The notes under the pieces: model-generated | Told to the model about the DNA's origin: nothing | The model's input: only the letters and a program-made list of their open reading frames with translations | Databases searched by the model: none | Program-made: the position numbers and the translations under genes | Assembly: GCF_049341845.1 (NCBI RefSeq) | Contig: NZ_JBMPIT010000002.1 | Location: forward strand, 372,001-436,000 | Source: Curtobacterium guangdongense | GTDB lineage: Bacteria > Actinomycetota > Actinomycetes > Actinomycetales > Microbacteriaceae | DNA: 64,000 bases | Direction: 5' to 3' | Part shown: positions 37,714 through 45,717 of the stretch, piece by piece | Position numbering within the stretch: position 1 is the first letter of the stretch | Layout of the letters: the number at the start of each line of letters is the position of its first letter

Positions 37714-37977
37714 TCAGGACGCGAGCCGGCGCTCGGCGGCGGTGATTCCCGCCCATATCTCGTCGAGCGACAGCCCGAGCACGTCCGCGATGGCGGCGAT
37801 CGTCGGGAACGCCGGCGTCGCCACCCGCCCGGTCTCGATCTTCCGCAGCGTCTCCGGGGACACCCCGGCGTCGAGGGCCGTCTGGAGCATCGACCGCTCG
37901 CCGCGCGCCCGACGGAGCAGCGCACCGAGGCGCTGACCACGTTCGACGTCTGCGGGGGTGAGCGGGAGCCGGACCAT
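37714..37977 (-). CDS. XRE-family HTH regulator
   Basis: 87 residues. The Cro/CI-type helix-turn-helix is ALLRRARGERSMLQTALDAGVSPETLRKIETGR, followed by the dimer-helix segment TIAAIADVLGLSLDEIWAGI. It is divergent from a methionine aminopeptidase gene, with only 32 bp between the two ATGs, and probably controls both. On its own strand a TAGTAT box ends 8 nt before the ATG, so its mRNA may be leaderless. Confidence 0.88.
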   Translation of the reverse strand: MVRLPLTPADVERGQRLGALLRRARGERSMLQTALDAGVSPETLRKIETGRVATPAFPTIAAIADVLGLSLDEIWAGITAAERRLAS

Positions 37978-37985
37978 GGTGCCAA

Positions 37986-37999
37986 TACTAGTACCGGTA
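37986..37999. promoter_or_regulatory. Overlapping palindromes in the XRE/map divergent promoter
   Basis: TACTAGTA (37986-37993) and TACCGGTA (37992-37999) are two overlapping 8-bp palindromes. TATAGT (37998-38003), a good -10 box, ends 6 nt before the map ATG. The palindromes also overlap the TAGTAT -10-like box of the XRE gene, so one bound repressor could block both promoters. Confidence 0.55.
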
Positions 38000-38009
38000 T
38001 AGTTATCGC

Positions 38010-38780
38010 ATGATCGAGCTCCTCACTCCGACCGAACTCCCCCGCGCACGCGCCGTCGGTGCGCTCGTCGGCCGGATCCTGCACACCCTGCAGGGGCGCG
38101 CGACCGTGGGCACGAACCTCTTGGACATCGACCGGTGGGCGAAGGCTATGATCCTCGAAGCCGGAGCCGTGTCGAGTTACGTCGACTACGCACCGTCGTT
38201 CGGCCGCGGCCCGTTCGGCCACTACGTCTGCACCGCCGTGAACGACGCCGTGCTGCACGGACTCCCCCACGACTACGCCCTCCGCGACGGTGACCTGCTG
38301 ACGCTCGACCTCGCCGTCTCGCTCGACGGCGTCGTCGCGGACTCTGCCGTGAGCTTCATCGTCGGGTCCGACGCCCGACCCGAGGACCTCGCGATGATCG
38401 ACGCCACCGAGCAAGCCCTCGGGGCCGGCATCGCCGCCGCGGTCCCCGGTGCCCGCATCGGCGACCTGTCCCACGCGATTGGCACGGTCCTGCACGAGGC
38501 CGGCTACCCGATCAACATGGAATTCGGCGGGCACGGAGTCGGGTCGACGATGCACCAGGACCCGCACATCTCGAACGACGGACGGCCGGGCCGCGGCTAC
38601 GTGCTGCGGCCGGGTCTCCTGCTGGCGCTCGAGCCGTGGGTGATGGCGGACACCGACGTGCTCGTCACCGACCCGGACGGCTGGACGCTCCGCAGTGCGA
38701 CGGGAGCACGCACCGCGCACAGCGAGCACACCATCGCGATCACCGAGGACGGCGCGGAGATCCTGACCCTGCGGGGGTGA
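38010..38780 (+). CDS. map: Methionine aminopeptidase, type I
   Basis: 256 residues, the size of type I enzymes. The metal ligands are visible in order: Asp in LLTLDLAVSLDG, Asp in VVADSAVSF, His in EFGGHGVG, Glu in LALEPW and Glu in AHSEHTIAITE. The substrate-side His is in VCTAVNDAVLHGLP. It removes N-terminal Met from nascent proteins. A TATAGT -10 box ending 6 nt before the ATG and the absence of a Shine-Dalgarno sequence indicate a leaderless mRNA. This is likely an accessory map paralogue, because it pairs with a dedicated XRE regulator. Confidence 0.92.
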   Translation: MIELLTPTELPRARAVGALVGRILHTLQGRATVGTNLLDIDRWAKAMILEAGAVSSYVDYAPSFGRGPFGHYVCTAVNDAVLHGLPHDYALRDGDLLTLDLAVSLDGVVADSAVSFIVGSDARPEDLAMIDATEQALGAGIAAAVPGARIGDLSHAIGTVLHEAGYPINMEFGGHGVGSTMHQDPHISNDGRPGRGYVLRPGLLLALEPWVMADTDVLVTDPDGWTLRSATGARTAHSEHTIAITEDGAEILTLRG

Positions 38781-38828
38781 CACCCGGATGGCCCCGTCTG
38801 TTCAGGACCACTCATCCCGTCCGCGCGC

Positions 38829-38969
38829 TCAGGACCACTCGTCGCCGATCACGACGGACTCGGGGAAGTAGTCCGGCCAACGCCCGTCGAGCAGGACGGA
38901 CACCCGGAGCGGCCGATGCCGGGGTGCGTGGTTCGTCGGGGTTCCGGTGTCCGCGTGCTGCACGTCCAT
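38829..38969 (-). CDS. Possible small protein, 46 residues
   Basis: ATG at 38969; the frame also extends upstream to 39053. The C-terminal part (HRPLRVSVLLDGRWPDYFPESVVIGDEWS) has a natural protein-like composition and the codon bias of real genes here. No known family, signal peptide or membrane helix. It could be part of the 74-residue longer version. Confidence 0.35.
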   Translation of the reverse strand: MDVQHADTGTPTNHAPRHRPLRVSVLLDGRWPDYFPESVVIGDEWS

Positions 38970-39164
38970 GGTGGCGTCCTGGTCGTCATCGAAGCGAGAG
39001 GGTTCGGCGACCGAGGGCTGGGGCAGCTGCCGCTCACCGTAGGGCCGATCCACCGTCGGCGCAAGGGTCTTGCGCGCGCGGCTCCGGTACGCCTACCGTT
39101 GCGTCTCAGCTGCCCCAGTCCCTGGTCGCCGGAACACCCACGATTCCGATGACAGGAGACGATC

Positions 39165-39602
39165 ATGACCGCGCAGCGTTCCTCTTTCGGCTCTCCGCCA
39201 TCGGGTACCCCGAACTACCGGTCGGGTGACGACCCGAACGTGTACCCGGCCGGTGCCACTTCCCCGCAGCCCGTCCCCGCTGCGGCCGACGACGCGATGT
39301 CCGACAGTGTGGTCGCCGCGGTCGCCTACATCTCGACGCACGTCGCGGGACCCCTGACGACGGAGACGATCGCGCGTGCTGCGGGTGTCAGCCCTGGCGA
39401 ATCGGAACGGGGGTTCCGGACGCAGTTCGGGATCTCACCGATGCAGTACGTCCACCGACTCCGACTGGAGGGTGTCCGTGCGGAACTCCAGTCCACAACG
39501 GACGAGCCCCTCGCGGCGATCATCGGTCGCTGGGGGTTCGTGCACGTCGGCAGGTTCGCCGAGGCGTACTCCCGACGCTACGGAGCGCGCCCCGGTCCCT
39601 GA
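39165..39602 (+). CDS. AraC-type HTH protein without effector domain
   Basis: 145 residues. The first 45 are low-complexity (Ser/Pro/Gly/Ala). The C-terminal 95 form the double helix-turn-helix of AraC regulators: VAAVAYISTHVAGPLTTETIARAAGVSPGESERGFRTQFGISPMQYVHRLRLEGV, then AAIIGRWGFVHVGRFAEAYSRRYG. The absence of a sensing domain is like the stand-alone MarA/SoxS type. Target unknown. Confidence 0.82.
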   Translation: MTAQRSSFGSPPSGTPNYRSGDDPNVYPAGATSPQPVPAAADDAMSDSVVAAVAYISTHVAGPLTTETIARAAGVSPGESERGFRTQFGISPMQYVHRLRLEGVRAELQSTTDEPLAAIIGRWGFVHVGRFAEAYSRRYGARPGP

Positions 39603-39618
39603 GACCTCCTCGCGGGAT

Positions 39619-40083
39619 TCAGGCGTACTCGCCCTTGATGACGAAGTACGAGCCGCGGATCTCCCCGGCCAGCTTTGACCGCTGACGGGCGAACTTGAAC
39701 GCGGACAGTTCCTCGGGCACCTCCATGCCCATCGACAGCTTGAGCCCCACCGCGCGCTTCCCGCCGTCCTCGATCGCGTACATCACGTTGATCGCCAGAC
39801 CGGACTCGTAGAACACGTACGCCATCCGGAGCCCGCCGACCTCGAACCCGCTGACCTCGAGCGAGAGCGACGCGATCACGATGCCCCGCTCGTCGTGCAG
39901 CACCCGCGTGACGAGGTCCAGCACCTCGGGGGCTTCGTCCGGCGTGCTCGTGACGAACACGTGGTCGTACTTGTTCTTGTAGTACCGGGCCTCGTTCGCG
40001 CGCAGCCCGGCGAGTGCTTCTGCGACCGGAGACGACTCGAGCCCGGTGGTGGAGACGTCGACGAAGTCGACCGTGTACGTCAT
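39619..40083 (-). CDS. Hypothetical cytoplasmic protein, 154 residues
   Basis: ATG at 40083. An alpha/beta protein without signal or membrane segment; recognisable stretches are ANEARYYKNKYDHVFVTSTPDEA, ERGIVIASLSLEVSGFEVGGLRMAYVFYESGL and RGSYFVIKGEYA. I know no matching family. Its start overlaps the stop of the next upstream minus-strand gene by 4 bp, so the two were probably translated as a pair. Confidence 0.65.
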   Translation of the reverse strand: MTYTVDFVDVSTTGLESSPVAEALAGLRANEARYYKNKYDHVFVTSTPDEAPEVLDLVTRVLHDERGIVIASLSLEVSGFEVGGLRMAYVFYESGLAINVMYAIEDGGKRAVGLKLSMGMEVPEELSAFKFARQRSKLAGEIRGSYFVIKGEYA

Positions 40084-40340
40084 GCAGGAACCGTACCGCC
40101 GACGGGACGTCCGAGCATCGCCCACGCGCGTCGCGCAGCCGGGGTCAGTGGCACGGCCGAGTGTGGGGAGGCGAGCACCACCCGAGCGACGTCCTCGACG
40201 TCGACCACCTCGCGGACGGCTTCGTCGACGCGTACCAGCGCGATACGGCCCCGGTGGACGAAGTCGATCGGAGCTCCGTCGCTCGCACGGTCGAGGTGGA
40301 ACGCGAACGACTCCCACCCGGTTGCCCCGGCGAGCGTCAC
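40080..40340 (-). CDS. Hypothetical protein, 86 residues, coupled to the 154-residue gene
   Basis: GTG start at 40340; the stop overlaps the next start by 4 bp. WESFAFHLDRASDGAPIDFVHRGRIALVRVDEAVREVVDVEDVARVVL reads as a small beta-rich fold with an acidic centre. No known family. It overlaps the opposite-strand integrase remnant by 5 bp at its 5' end. Confidence 0.5.
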   Translation of the reverse strand: MTLAGATGWESFAFHLDRASDGAPIDFVHRGRIALVRVDEAVREVVDVEDVARVVLASPHSAVPLTPAARRAWAMLGRPVGGTVPA

Positions 40341-40487
40341 GCCACACTCTCGTCACGGATCAAGGCCGGCGTGCCGCTGCCGCTGATCGCTGACGAGATG
40401 GGCCACCACGATTCGTCCTCCCCCCCCCTGGAGCGGTACGGCCACCTGGTGGACGATGGCGTCGGAGCTGGCGGCTTCGAGTTCTGA
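40336..40487 (+). pseudogene. Tyrosine-recombinase C-terminal remnant
   Basis: About 50 codons match the last part of a phage-type tyrosine integrase: RHATLSSRIKAGVPLPLIAD, then EMGHHDSS and LERYGHLVDD, carrying the last catalytic His and the nucleophile Tyr (RYGHL). The rest of the gene is gone. A run of nine C bases (40420-40428) sits where homologues read a short continuous segment before the Tyr motif. It marks the left edge of the island and is the likely scar of an older integration. Confidence 0.6.
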
Positions 40488-40540
40488 CCTTCTGAAGCAT
40501 CACCGCGCGGCAACCCGACTCGGTCGGGCCGACCTCACCG

Positions 40541-42763
40541 TCACGCTAGGGCAAGCTCGAGCGCCGAGACCTTCGAATAGAGACTCCGAAGCGCCTGGTC
40601 CGACATATCGATGATCGGTTCGTACATGAATGAGTTGATATGCAGGGTCTCCGCGGTGGTGAGAAGAACCGACCTCAGGACCCGAAGCTCGTCGGCACCA
40701 GCAGTCCCGCCATCCTCGACCATCTTGAACAGCTTCGCTGTCTGATACTTCGTGATCTGGTCAGTAGCCGCCGGATCATCGATGAGTCGCAGCATGTACG
40801 ACTCGGCGCGGAGGCGAAGGGCGATCGCGAGCACGATCTTGTTGGCGAAGTTCACCCCATCGTCAGCTTCAAGGCAAGCGTCCGCTTCTCTCCAGATGGC
40901 GTCTACGACCGTTTCATCGGCTTCCGGCCACGCCTTATCATCCACTCCCGAGAAGGCCGTCTTGAAGAGTCGATCGAGCTCAGCCTGGGTGATCCCGCGA
41001 GAATCAGCCTTCAGGTGAAGCAGGGAGGTGAGGCGGAGGTAGTCCTCATCCTTCGAACCTCGGCTATACTCCAGAATGTTCCGCGCGAAGGGAATGCAGG
41101 CAATCCGTTCGAGGGCACTGCTGAACATCTTACCTTTGAGGTCACCCTCGAAGGGGTTCTGGATTAGGTTCCCATCCATCGGTTCGAACTTGACTCGATC
41201 GATGCTCTTCTCCGCAACAAAGCACCCGCCCCAGCTCACCACTCCCCTACCTCGGATCGTGCGCAGGAAGTCGAAGTTGTGCGTCAGGATGACGAGTCGG
41301 AACAGGGGTTCCTCCTCCATCTCCTTCAGGTAGTGGACGATTGCATACTTGTTCTTATAGTCGAACGAGTCGGCAATGTCGTCGATGACGAAAATGCTCA
41401 GCTCCCCAGACTTCCTCCGCGCCTCGACCTCGAAGAGAATATTGAGGATGTAGAGAGCCTTCTTCTCTCCCGTGCTGAGGACTTGAAGAAGATGCTCGCG
41501 GTCAACCTGCGCCGAGCCGCCGCCGTCCTCGAACTGGAAGCCGAGCGTCAAGAACGGCTCCTGTGCCAGCATGACCTGGACACGGTTCTTCGGAACGAGC
41601 TTGAAGGGTACATCGAACCGCTCGTTGAAGAGTTCGATCACCTCTTCCCATTGCGTGCGCTCCGATGCAGCGGCTTCCAGAATCGTCTTTCGACGCTCCT
41701 GGGATGCTTTATGAAGGTCAACAGCTTGACCAAAGAGGTCGGCGTGCTCCTTGAAGTTGGAGATCCACAGCTTCTCCTTGAATCGGTCTATGTGCTCCAG
41801 CTCCGCAAGGAGTTCCGGACGATCCGAGACGAAGCTGAAGAAGTCTCGCACCGCTTGATTGGCATTGAGCATCTTCCCGAGCTGTTCGAGGCGAGCAGCG
41901 AGTTCCGTGTCTTCGGAGATGCGCGCCTTTTCGTCGGTGATCAAGTTCGTGAGTTCCTTCTCACTGGTCACCTCACGAGGCTTCTCGTCACCAAAGAGCA
42001 GGAGAGCGTGCTTTGCCCGGAAGTAGCCTTGGCTGACGAGGCTCTTGCTCACGCTCTCTGCGTTGTAGTAGTTGAAGGACTCGCGACTGAAGAAGGTGGA
42101 CGCATCGAGAAGCTCATTGAGCCGAAGCACATACTGAGAAAGCAGACTACTGAGCTTTGGGTCCGACAGCACCTTCTCCACGCTCGCGTTGAAGAGCAGG
42201 TCATAGGGAACGCCCACATAGTTGGGTTCCTCCAACTGTTCGACCTCGTAGCTCATACGAGTAAGAGCACCGAAGAAGTCGTCGTCCTCCTTGGTGAAGG
42301 TCTGCGAGACCAGTTGTGCTACATCCTGCTTGGTTCCGGCGGTCTTCTTCAGAGCCTTCACCAAGTCGGTCTGGATCTTCGAAAGTCCCTTTTGGATGCC
42401 CTCAAACTCCTTGCGGAGCGGGGCATTCACCAGGAGGGTGGTGGCGTACTTGTCGGGGGTGTATTGCTCGTCGTAGGCCAGGAACACGGCGACCGCGTCT
42501 GGTGAAGGCGATTCACCGTCCTCATCGAGTATGGTGCGCACCGTCTCTCGGTCCGGGAAGACATGATCTGAGGACTCCTCCCCGCGAGCGAGGTCAAGGA
42601 AGGTCCGGGCGAAGCTCGACTTCATCGTGCCGTTGGGGGCATAAATAGCCACAGATCGCCGCGGCTCGGTCGCGCCTCCCTTGGCGGCGCGCTCGAATGG
42701 CAGGGAAGCTTCGAGCTCTCGGATCCCGTGACAGTTGCGGAGCAAGAGCTGGAGGTTCCTCAT
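40541..42763 (-). CDS. ABC/SMC-like AAA ATPase, candidate defence protein
   Basis: 740 residues. The N-terminal P-loop reads YAPNGTMKSSFART: a Walker A in which the usual Gly before Lys is Met. A long, largely helical middle (about 150-420) follows, then the ABC signature VLSTGEKKALYIL, Walker B IFVIDDIADSFD and an H-loop ILTHNFDF. The C-terminal 200 residues match nothing I know. Such stand-alone ABC ATPases with coiled middles occur in RloC/PrrC-like and other phage-defence proteins, but the anticodon-nuclease motif is not evident. Codon use is less GC-biased than in flanking genes. A terminator hairpin lies upstream. Confidence 0.82.
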   Translation of the reverse strand: MRNLQLLLRNCHGIRELEASLPFERAAKGGATEPRRSVAIYAPNGTMKSSFARTFLDLARGEESSDHVFPDRETVRTILDEDGESPSPDAVAVFLAYDEQYTPDKYATTLLVNAPLRKEFEGIQKGLSKIQTDLVKALKKTAGTKQDVAQLVSQTFTKEDDDFFGALTRMSYEVEQLEEPNYVGVPYDLLFNASVEKVLSDPKLSSLLSQYVLRLNELLDASTFFSRESFNYYNAESVSKSLVSQGYFRAKHALLLFGDEKPREVTSEKELTNLITDEKARISEDTELAARLEQLGKMLNANQAVRDFFSFVSDRPELLAELEHIDRFKEKLWISNFKEHADLFGQAVDLHKASQERRKTILEAAASERTQWEEVIELFNERFDVPFKLVPKNRVQVMLAQEPFLTLGFQFEDGGGSAQVDREHLLQVLSTGEKKALYILNILFEVEARRKSGELSIFVIDDIADSFDYKNKYAIVHYLKEMEEEPLFRLVILTHNFDFLRTIRGRGVVSWGGCFVAEKSIDRVKFEPMDGNLIQNPFEGDLKGKMFSSALERIACIPFARNILEYSRGSKDEDYLRLTSLLHLKADSRGITQAELDRLFKTAFSGVDDKAWPEADETVVDAIWREADACLEADDGVNFANKIVLAIALRLRAESYMLRLIDDPAATDQITKYQTAKLFKMVEDGGTAGADELRVLRSVLLTTAETLHINSFMYEPIIDMSDQALRSLYSKVSALELALA

Positions 42764-42825
42764 GTCGGGATCCTACATAGGCTGAGCAGCCGATCAGCAA
42801 CCCAGCGCGCCGTGGAAGCACGGCG

Positions 42826-42849
42826 GGGCCAGGGAGGTCACCCTGGCCC
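42826..42849 (-). terminator. Hairpin between the HTH gene and the ATPase gene
   Basis: Perfect 9-bp stem GGGCCAGGG/CCCTGGCCC with a 6-nt loop, 17 bp beyond the stop of the minus-strand HTH gene. It separates recombinase-HTH transcription from the ATPase gene. Confidence 0.65.
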
Positions 42850-42866
42850 GCGTCGATTCATGGTGA

Positions 42867-43232
42867 TCAGCCCTTGGAGTAGTACGGCGCCCGCGCCTCG
42901 GCCAAGTCGTCGACCGTTCGGTAGCCCTCGTGGGTTGCGGCATAGGCTCGGCGGCGATCAAAACCGAGGTCTTCGGTAATCTGGCGGATGGGCTCACCGT
43001 CCGCCTGCCTCCGCAACAGCTCAGCAACCTGCTCCCTGGTGAGCACCGGAGCCGCCCCAACTGGTGGGTGACGCTCCCACTCATCCCGAGTTCGATACCC
43101 GTCTCGTAGTGCTCGGCTCACCGTGGCCTCTGCAACTCCGTACTCCCTGGCTAGCTCGGCCTTGCTCGAACCTGTCGCAACCCGATCCCGCAGCAACCGG
43201 ACCTCGTCTGTGGTGAACTTAGGCTTGCTCAT
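42867..43232 (-). CDS. Small protein with two helix-turn-helix motifs
   Basis: 121 residues from the ATG at 43232. The first HTH is RLLRDRVATGSSKAELAREYGVAEATVSRALRDGY, of resolvase/Hin type; a second half (VAELLRRQADGEPIRQITEDLGFDRRRAYAATHEGYRT) repeats the same pattern. Its start overlaps the serine-recombinase stop by 14 bp, so it is probably a DNA-binding accessory or directionality factor of that recombinase. That role is inferred from the overlap and the Hin-like HTH. Confidence 0.7.
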   Translation of the reverse strand: MSKPKFTTDEVRLLRDRVATGSSKAELAREYGVAEATVSRALRDGYRTRDEWERHPPVGAAPVLTREQVAELLRRQADGEPIRQITEDLGFDRRRAYAATHEGYRTVDDLAEARAPYYSKG

Positions 43233-44049
43233 GGTCGGCCTCCTTCGCAGCAGCGGCAAGCAGCAAGTCCCTTGCTTTCTCCTCGGCAAGCTCTAGGTCG
43301 TAGCCCCGCTGCCTAAGCCGCGCTAGCCGCTCTGATCGCTTCTTCGCAGCCGCCTCGGCCCGAGCGACATACTTGTGGGTATCCCTCGGTACATACGGTT
43401 TGGCTCGGTTGACCTGGCCGAGGACCTTCTGCACGGTGTACTTACTCACTTCGGCATTGCGCTCCTTCGGAAGAGCCTTCGCGATCCGTTGAGCACCCCA
43501 ACCTTCGCTCTCGTACTTTCCTCGAATCCAGGCGACATCGTTGCTCGTGAGCTTCGGTGGCGACCCGAGTGTAACGCCACGAGCAGGAACAGCAACAAGA
43601 GCCTCACGAGTGCGCTCAGCGATACGGTCGCGCTCCTGCGCTGCAACCGCGAGCGTGATTCGTACGATGAGCATGCCGGTGCCGCTGTCGGGGTTGACCA
43701 TATGGATGTTCTCACCCAGAGAGGTCAGACAAGCTCCAGAGGCATGCAGCTCTTTCAGTAGGGCAATGGTCTCCTCTGGATCTCGACCCCAGCGGTCGAG
43801 CTTCGCCACAACCACCTCAATCCTACGACTGTGCTTCAGCCGGTCCGTTTGAACCGCGAGCCTGAGCGTATCCATCTTCTCGGAGTGCGAGTTCGATGTT
43901 CCGCTCACTCCGCGGTCCACGAAGATGTCTTCCTTCCGCACTCCGTAGTCGACCAGTTGTTGCATCTGTGATTCCAGCCCAAGCTCCCGCTCCTTGATGC
44001 AGACCCGGATGCACCAAGGCCGTAGGTGTCCAGCATGATTCCTCCTCAT
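43219..44049 (-). CDS. Serine recombinase with Cys at the catalytic Ser position
   Basis: 276 residues from the in-frame ATG at 44049. The resolvase domain is clear: RELGLESQMQQLVDYGV, FVDRGVSGTS, VVAKLDRWGRDPEETIALL and AVAAQERDRIAERTREAL. A C-terminal HTH (WGAQRIAKALPKE) and a Lys/Arg-rich tail follow. Family members have R-V-S-T at the first strand with Ser as nucleophile; here it reads IRVCIKE, codon TGC. The best ribosome-binding site (AGGAGG) precedes an ATG at 44036 that is one base out of frame, so the N-terminus may be frameshifted. Either the gene is decaying or it uses Cys. Confidence 0.75.
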   Translation of the reverse strand: MRRNHAGHLRPWCIRVCIKERELGLESQMQQLVDYGVRKEDIFVDRGVSGTSNSHSEKMDTLRLAVQTDRLKHSRRIEVVVAKLDRWGRDPEETIALLKELHASGACLTSLGENIHMVNPDSGTGMLIVRITLAVAAQERDRIAERTREALVAVPARGVTLGSPPKLTSNDVAWIRGKYESEGWGAQRIAKALPKERNAEVSKYTVQKVLGQVNRAKPYVPRDTHKYVARAEAAAKKRSERLARLRQRGYDLELAEEKARDLLLAAAAKEADHEQA

Positions 44050-44199
44050 TCCGGGGGTCTTGGCAACACATTTGGACATATCGCTACGCATGCTGAATCG
44101 GTCGATCCTGGAGGTAGTTGCCAAACGCTCGATTGGCAACCAGGACGAGATGTCGGACCTCGGCGTTATGATCGGACCAACAAAGACGGATGGGGCGAA

Positions 44200-45480
44200 G
44201 TGGCAGTGAACAAGCGCAGCAAGCCGACGCTTTCGCCCAACGCGGAAGTTCTCCTCCAGCAGGTGCGGAAGCGATTCCTCGACTCACGCGAGTTCAACGG
44301 GCTGCATCTTCACGGAGATGTGGTCGATGAGGCGCGAAGTCCTGGGATCGAGCTGGTGCGTGCCGGGATGGTCCAGGTCGTGACCGGGGCGGACTACATG
44401 AACATCCACATCCGCGCGTGGCCGTCAAGGCGTTCGCTGGAGGACCAGGAACAAGACCTCGAGTCGCTGACAGCGGACGACTACGGCGTCTGCCTGTACC
44501 CAACCGTCGAAGGGATGAAAGGTGTCAGGCTGCCTACTCGTCTGACTGGCCGTCCGTACGCCCGCGCCATGGCCCGAGGCAAGGGCACGCTGGAACTGGC
44601 GTACTTCGAGTTCACCGTACTTGAGCAGTACCGCAACGACGGTCGGTTCCGATTTGACTTCGGGGATGCCGGAGCAAGCATGGGCCTCACCGATGAGGCT
44701 TTCGACGGCGACGATGTCTTTGAGAGGGACCATGTTGGGCTGAGCCACATCGGTTTCGCCTACGACCTCGCGGGCTACGACTCCAAGGACTCCGACTCGC
44801 CCATTGAGCGTCGGGTTGCTGTGTTCTACTGCGACCTGATCACACTCACCCCGGAGCACCAGCGACGGTGGGAGACCTACCAGGTGCCCGACGATGGGCT
44901 GGAACCGCACCCGATCTGGTGGGGGTCCCAGATGGGCCGATGGCCGGACTCCATCGGACCCTTCGCCCACCTGTTTATCGAGCTAGAGAACCTCAATCAG
45001 CTGACCCAGCTGGCCTTCGGCGAGTACATGTTCCGGATTGAGGAGCGTCCTGCCGACTTCGGGTGGTTACTCCGGCCATCGCAGAGGGAGTGGGATGAGT
45101 TCATCCTTCAGCTCGACAAGTTGCTGTCGGAGAACCTGAGCAGTCAGTTCCTCGATCGCGTTGGCGCCCCCACGACGGACGACCGCGGTCAGCGGATCGG
45201 CAGTCTGAACCGGTTCCAGGGGTTCATGCACGATCACGGAGTCAGCGCGGCTGATGCGAAGAAGGTTCTTGCGCCGCTGCGGAGTGTTCGGCAGGCGCGC
45301 CAGAAGCCCGCTCACGCGCTCCGCTCTAACCTGAACGACCACAGCTTCATCCACAAGCAGATCAACCTAATGCAGGAGACCATCGGTGCCCTCACCGGGA
45401 TCCGAGTATGGCTGTCAACCCACCCCGCCTGCTCGGAGTGGAAGAACGGCTACGCCGACCTGGGCATCTACCCGCTCTGA
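44200..45480 (+). CDS. Unknown island protein with C-terminal HEPN-like Rx4H motif
   Basis: 426 residues from a GTG at 44200; a GTG at 44206 is equally possible. The N-terminal ~280 residues match no family I recognise (IHIRAWPSRRSLEDQ, ELAYFEFTVLEQYRNDGRFRFDFGD). The C-terminal helical part contains LRSVRQARQKPAHALRSN, which includes R-Q-K-P-A-H, the Rx4-6H signature of HEPN RNases, at the usual position in a helix pair. HEPN proteins are common toxins in defence loci. It precedes the PIN-like gene on the same strand and is divergent from the recombinase. Confidence 0.72.
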   Translation: MAVNKRSKPTLSPNAEVLLQQVRKRFLDSREFNGLHLHGDVVDEARSPGIELVRAGMVQVVTGADYMNIHIRAWPSRRSLEDQEQDLESLTADDYGVCLYPTVEGMKGVRLPTRLTGRPYARAMARGKGTLELAYFEFTVLEQYRNDGRFRFDFGDAGASMGLTDEAFDGDDVFERDHVGLSHIGFAYDLAGYDSKDSDSPIERRVAVFYCDLITLTPEHQRRWETYQVPDDGLEPHPIWWGSQMGRWPDSIGPFAHLFIELENLNQLTQLAFGEYMFRIEERPADFGWLLRPSQREWDEFILQLDKLLSENLSSQFLDRVGAPTTDDRGQRIGSLNRFQGFMHDHGVSAADAKKVLAPLRSVRQARQKPAHALRSNLNDHSFIHKQINLMQETIGALTGIRVWLSTHPACSEWKNGYADLGIYPL

Positions 45481-45633
45481 CTCTCTTGGCAACGGGACTG
45501 CTGTCAGTTCGTCTTCGAAGCGGTAGTGGCCCATCGCACAGTAGCTACAGTCGCCCCAGCAGGGATCGGGGCGCGGCCAGCCGATATCCACATGGAAGCC
45601 GGCCTGTCCTCCGAATAATGGTATGTCATTCAT
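45415..45633 (-). CDS. Possible small Cys-containing protein on the opposite strand
   Basis: 72 residues from the ATG at 45633, running antisense into the last 66 bases of the upstream plus-strand gene. The first 50 residues, mostly outside that overlap, look protein-like and contain a Cys cluster, DPCWGDCSYCAMGHY. It may be a small zinc or Fe-S peptide or a chance frame. Confidence 0.3.
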   Translation of the reverse strand: MNDIPLFGGQAGFHVDIGWPRPDPCWGDCSYCAMGHYRFEDELTAVPLPRESERVDAQVGVAVLPLRAGGVG

Positions 45634-45717
45634 GCGTCACCACCTCCAGGACGAACTATCGATACTGTCAGCGCGGTGCCGCTAGGATGAGAAACGCTCA
45701 GCGGCGAAGGGACGACC

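Noticed and set aside
40488..40540. tRNA gene or att repeat at the left island edge
   Set aside because: No tRNA-like fold is visible, and I found no direct repeat shared with the right edge at 47.4 kb.
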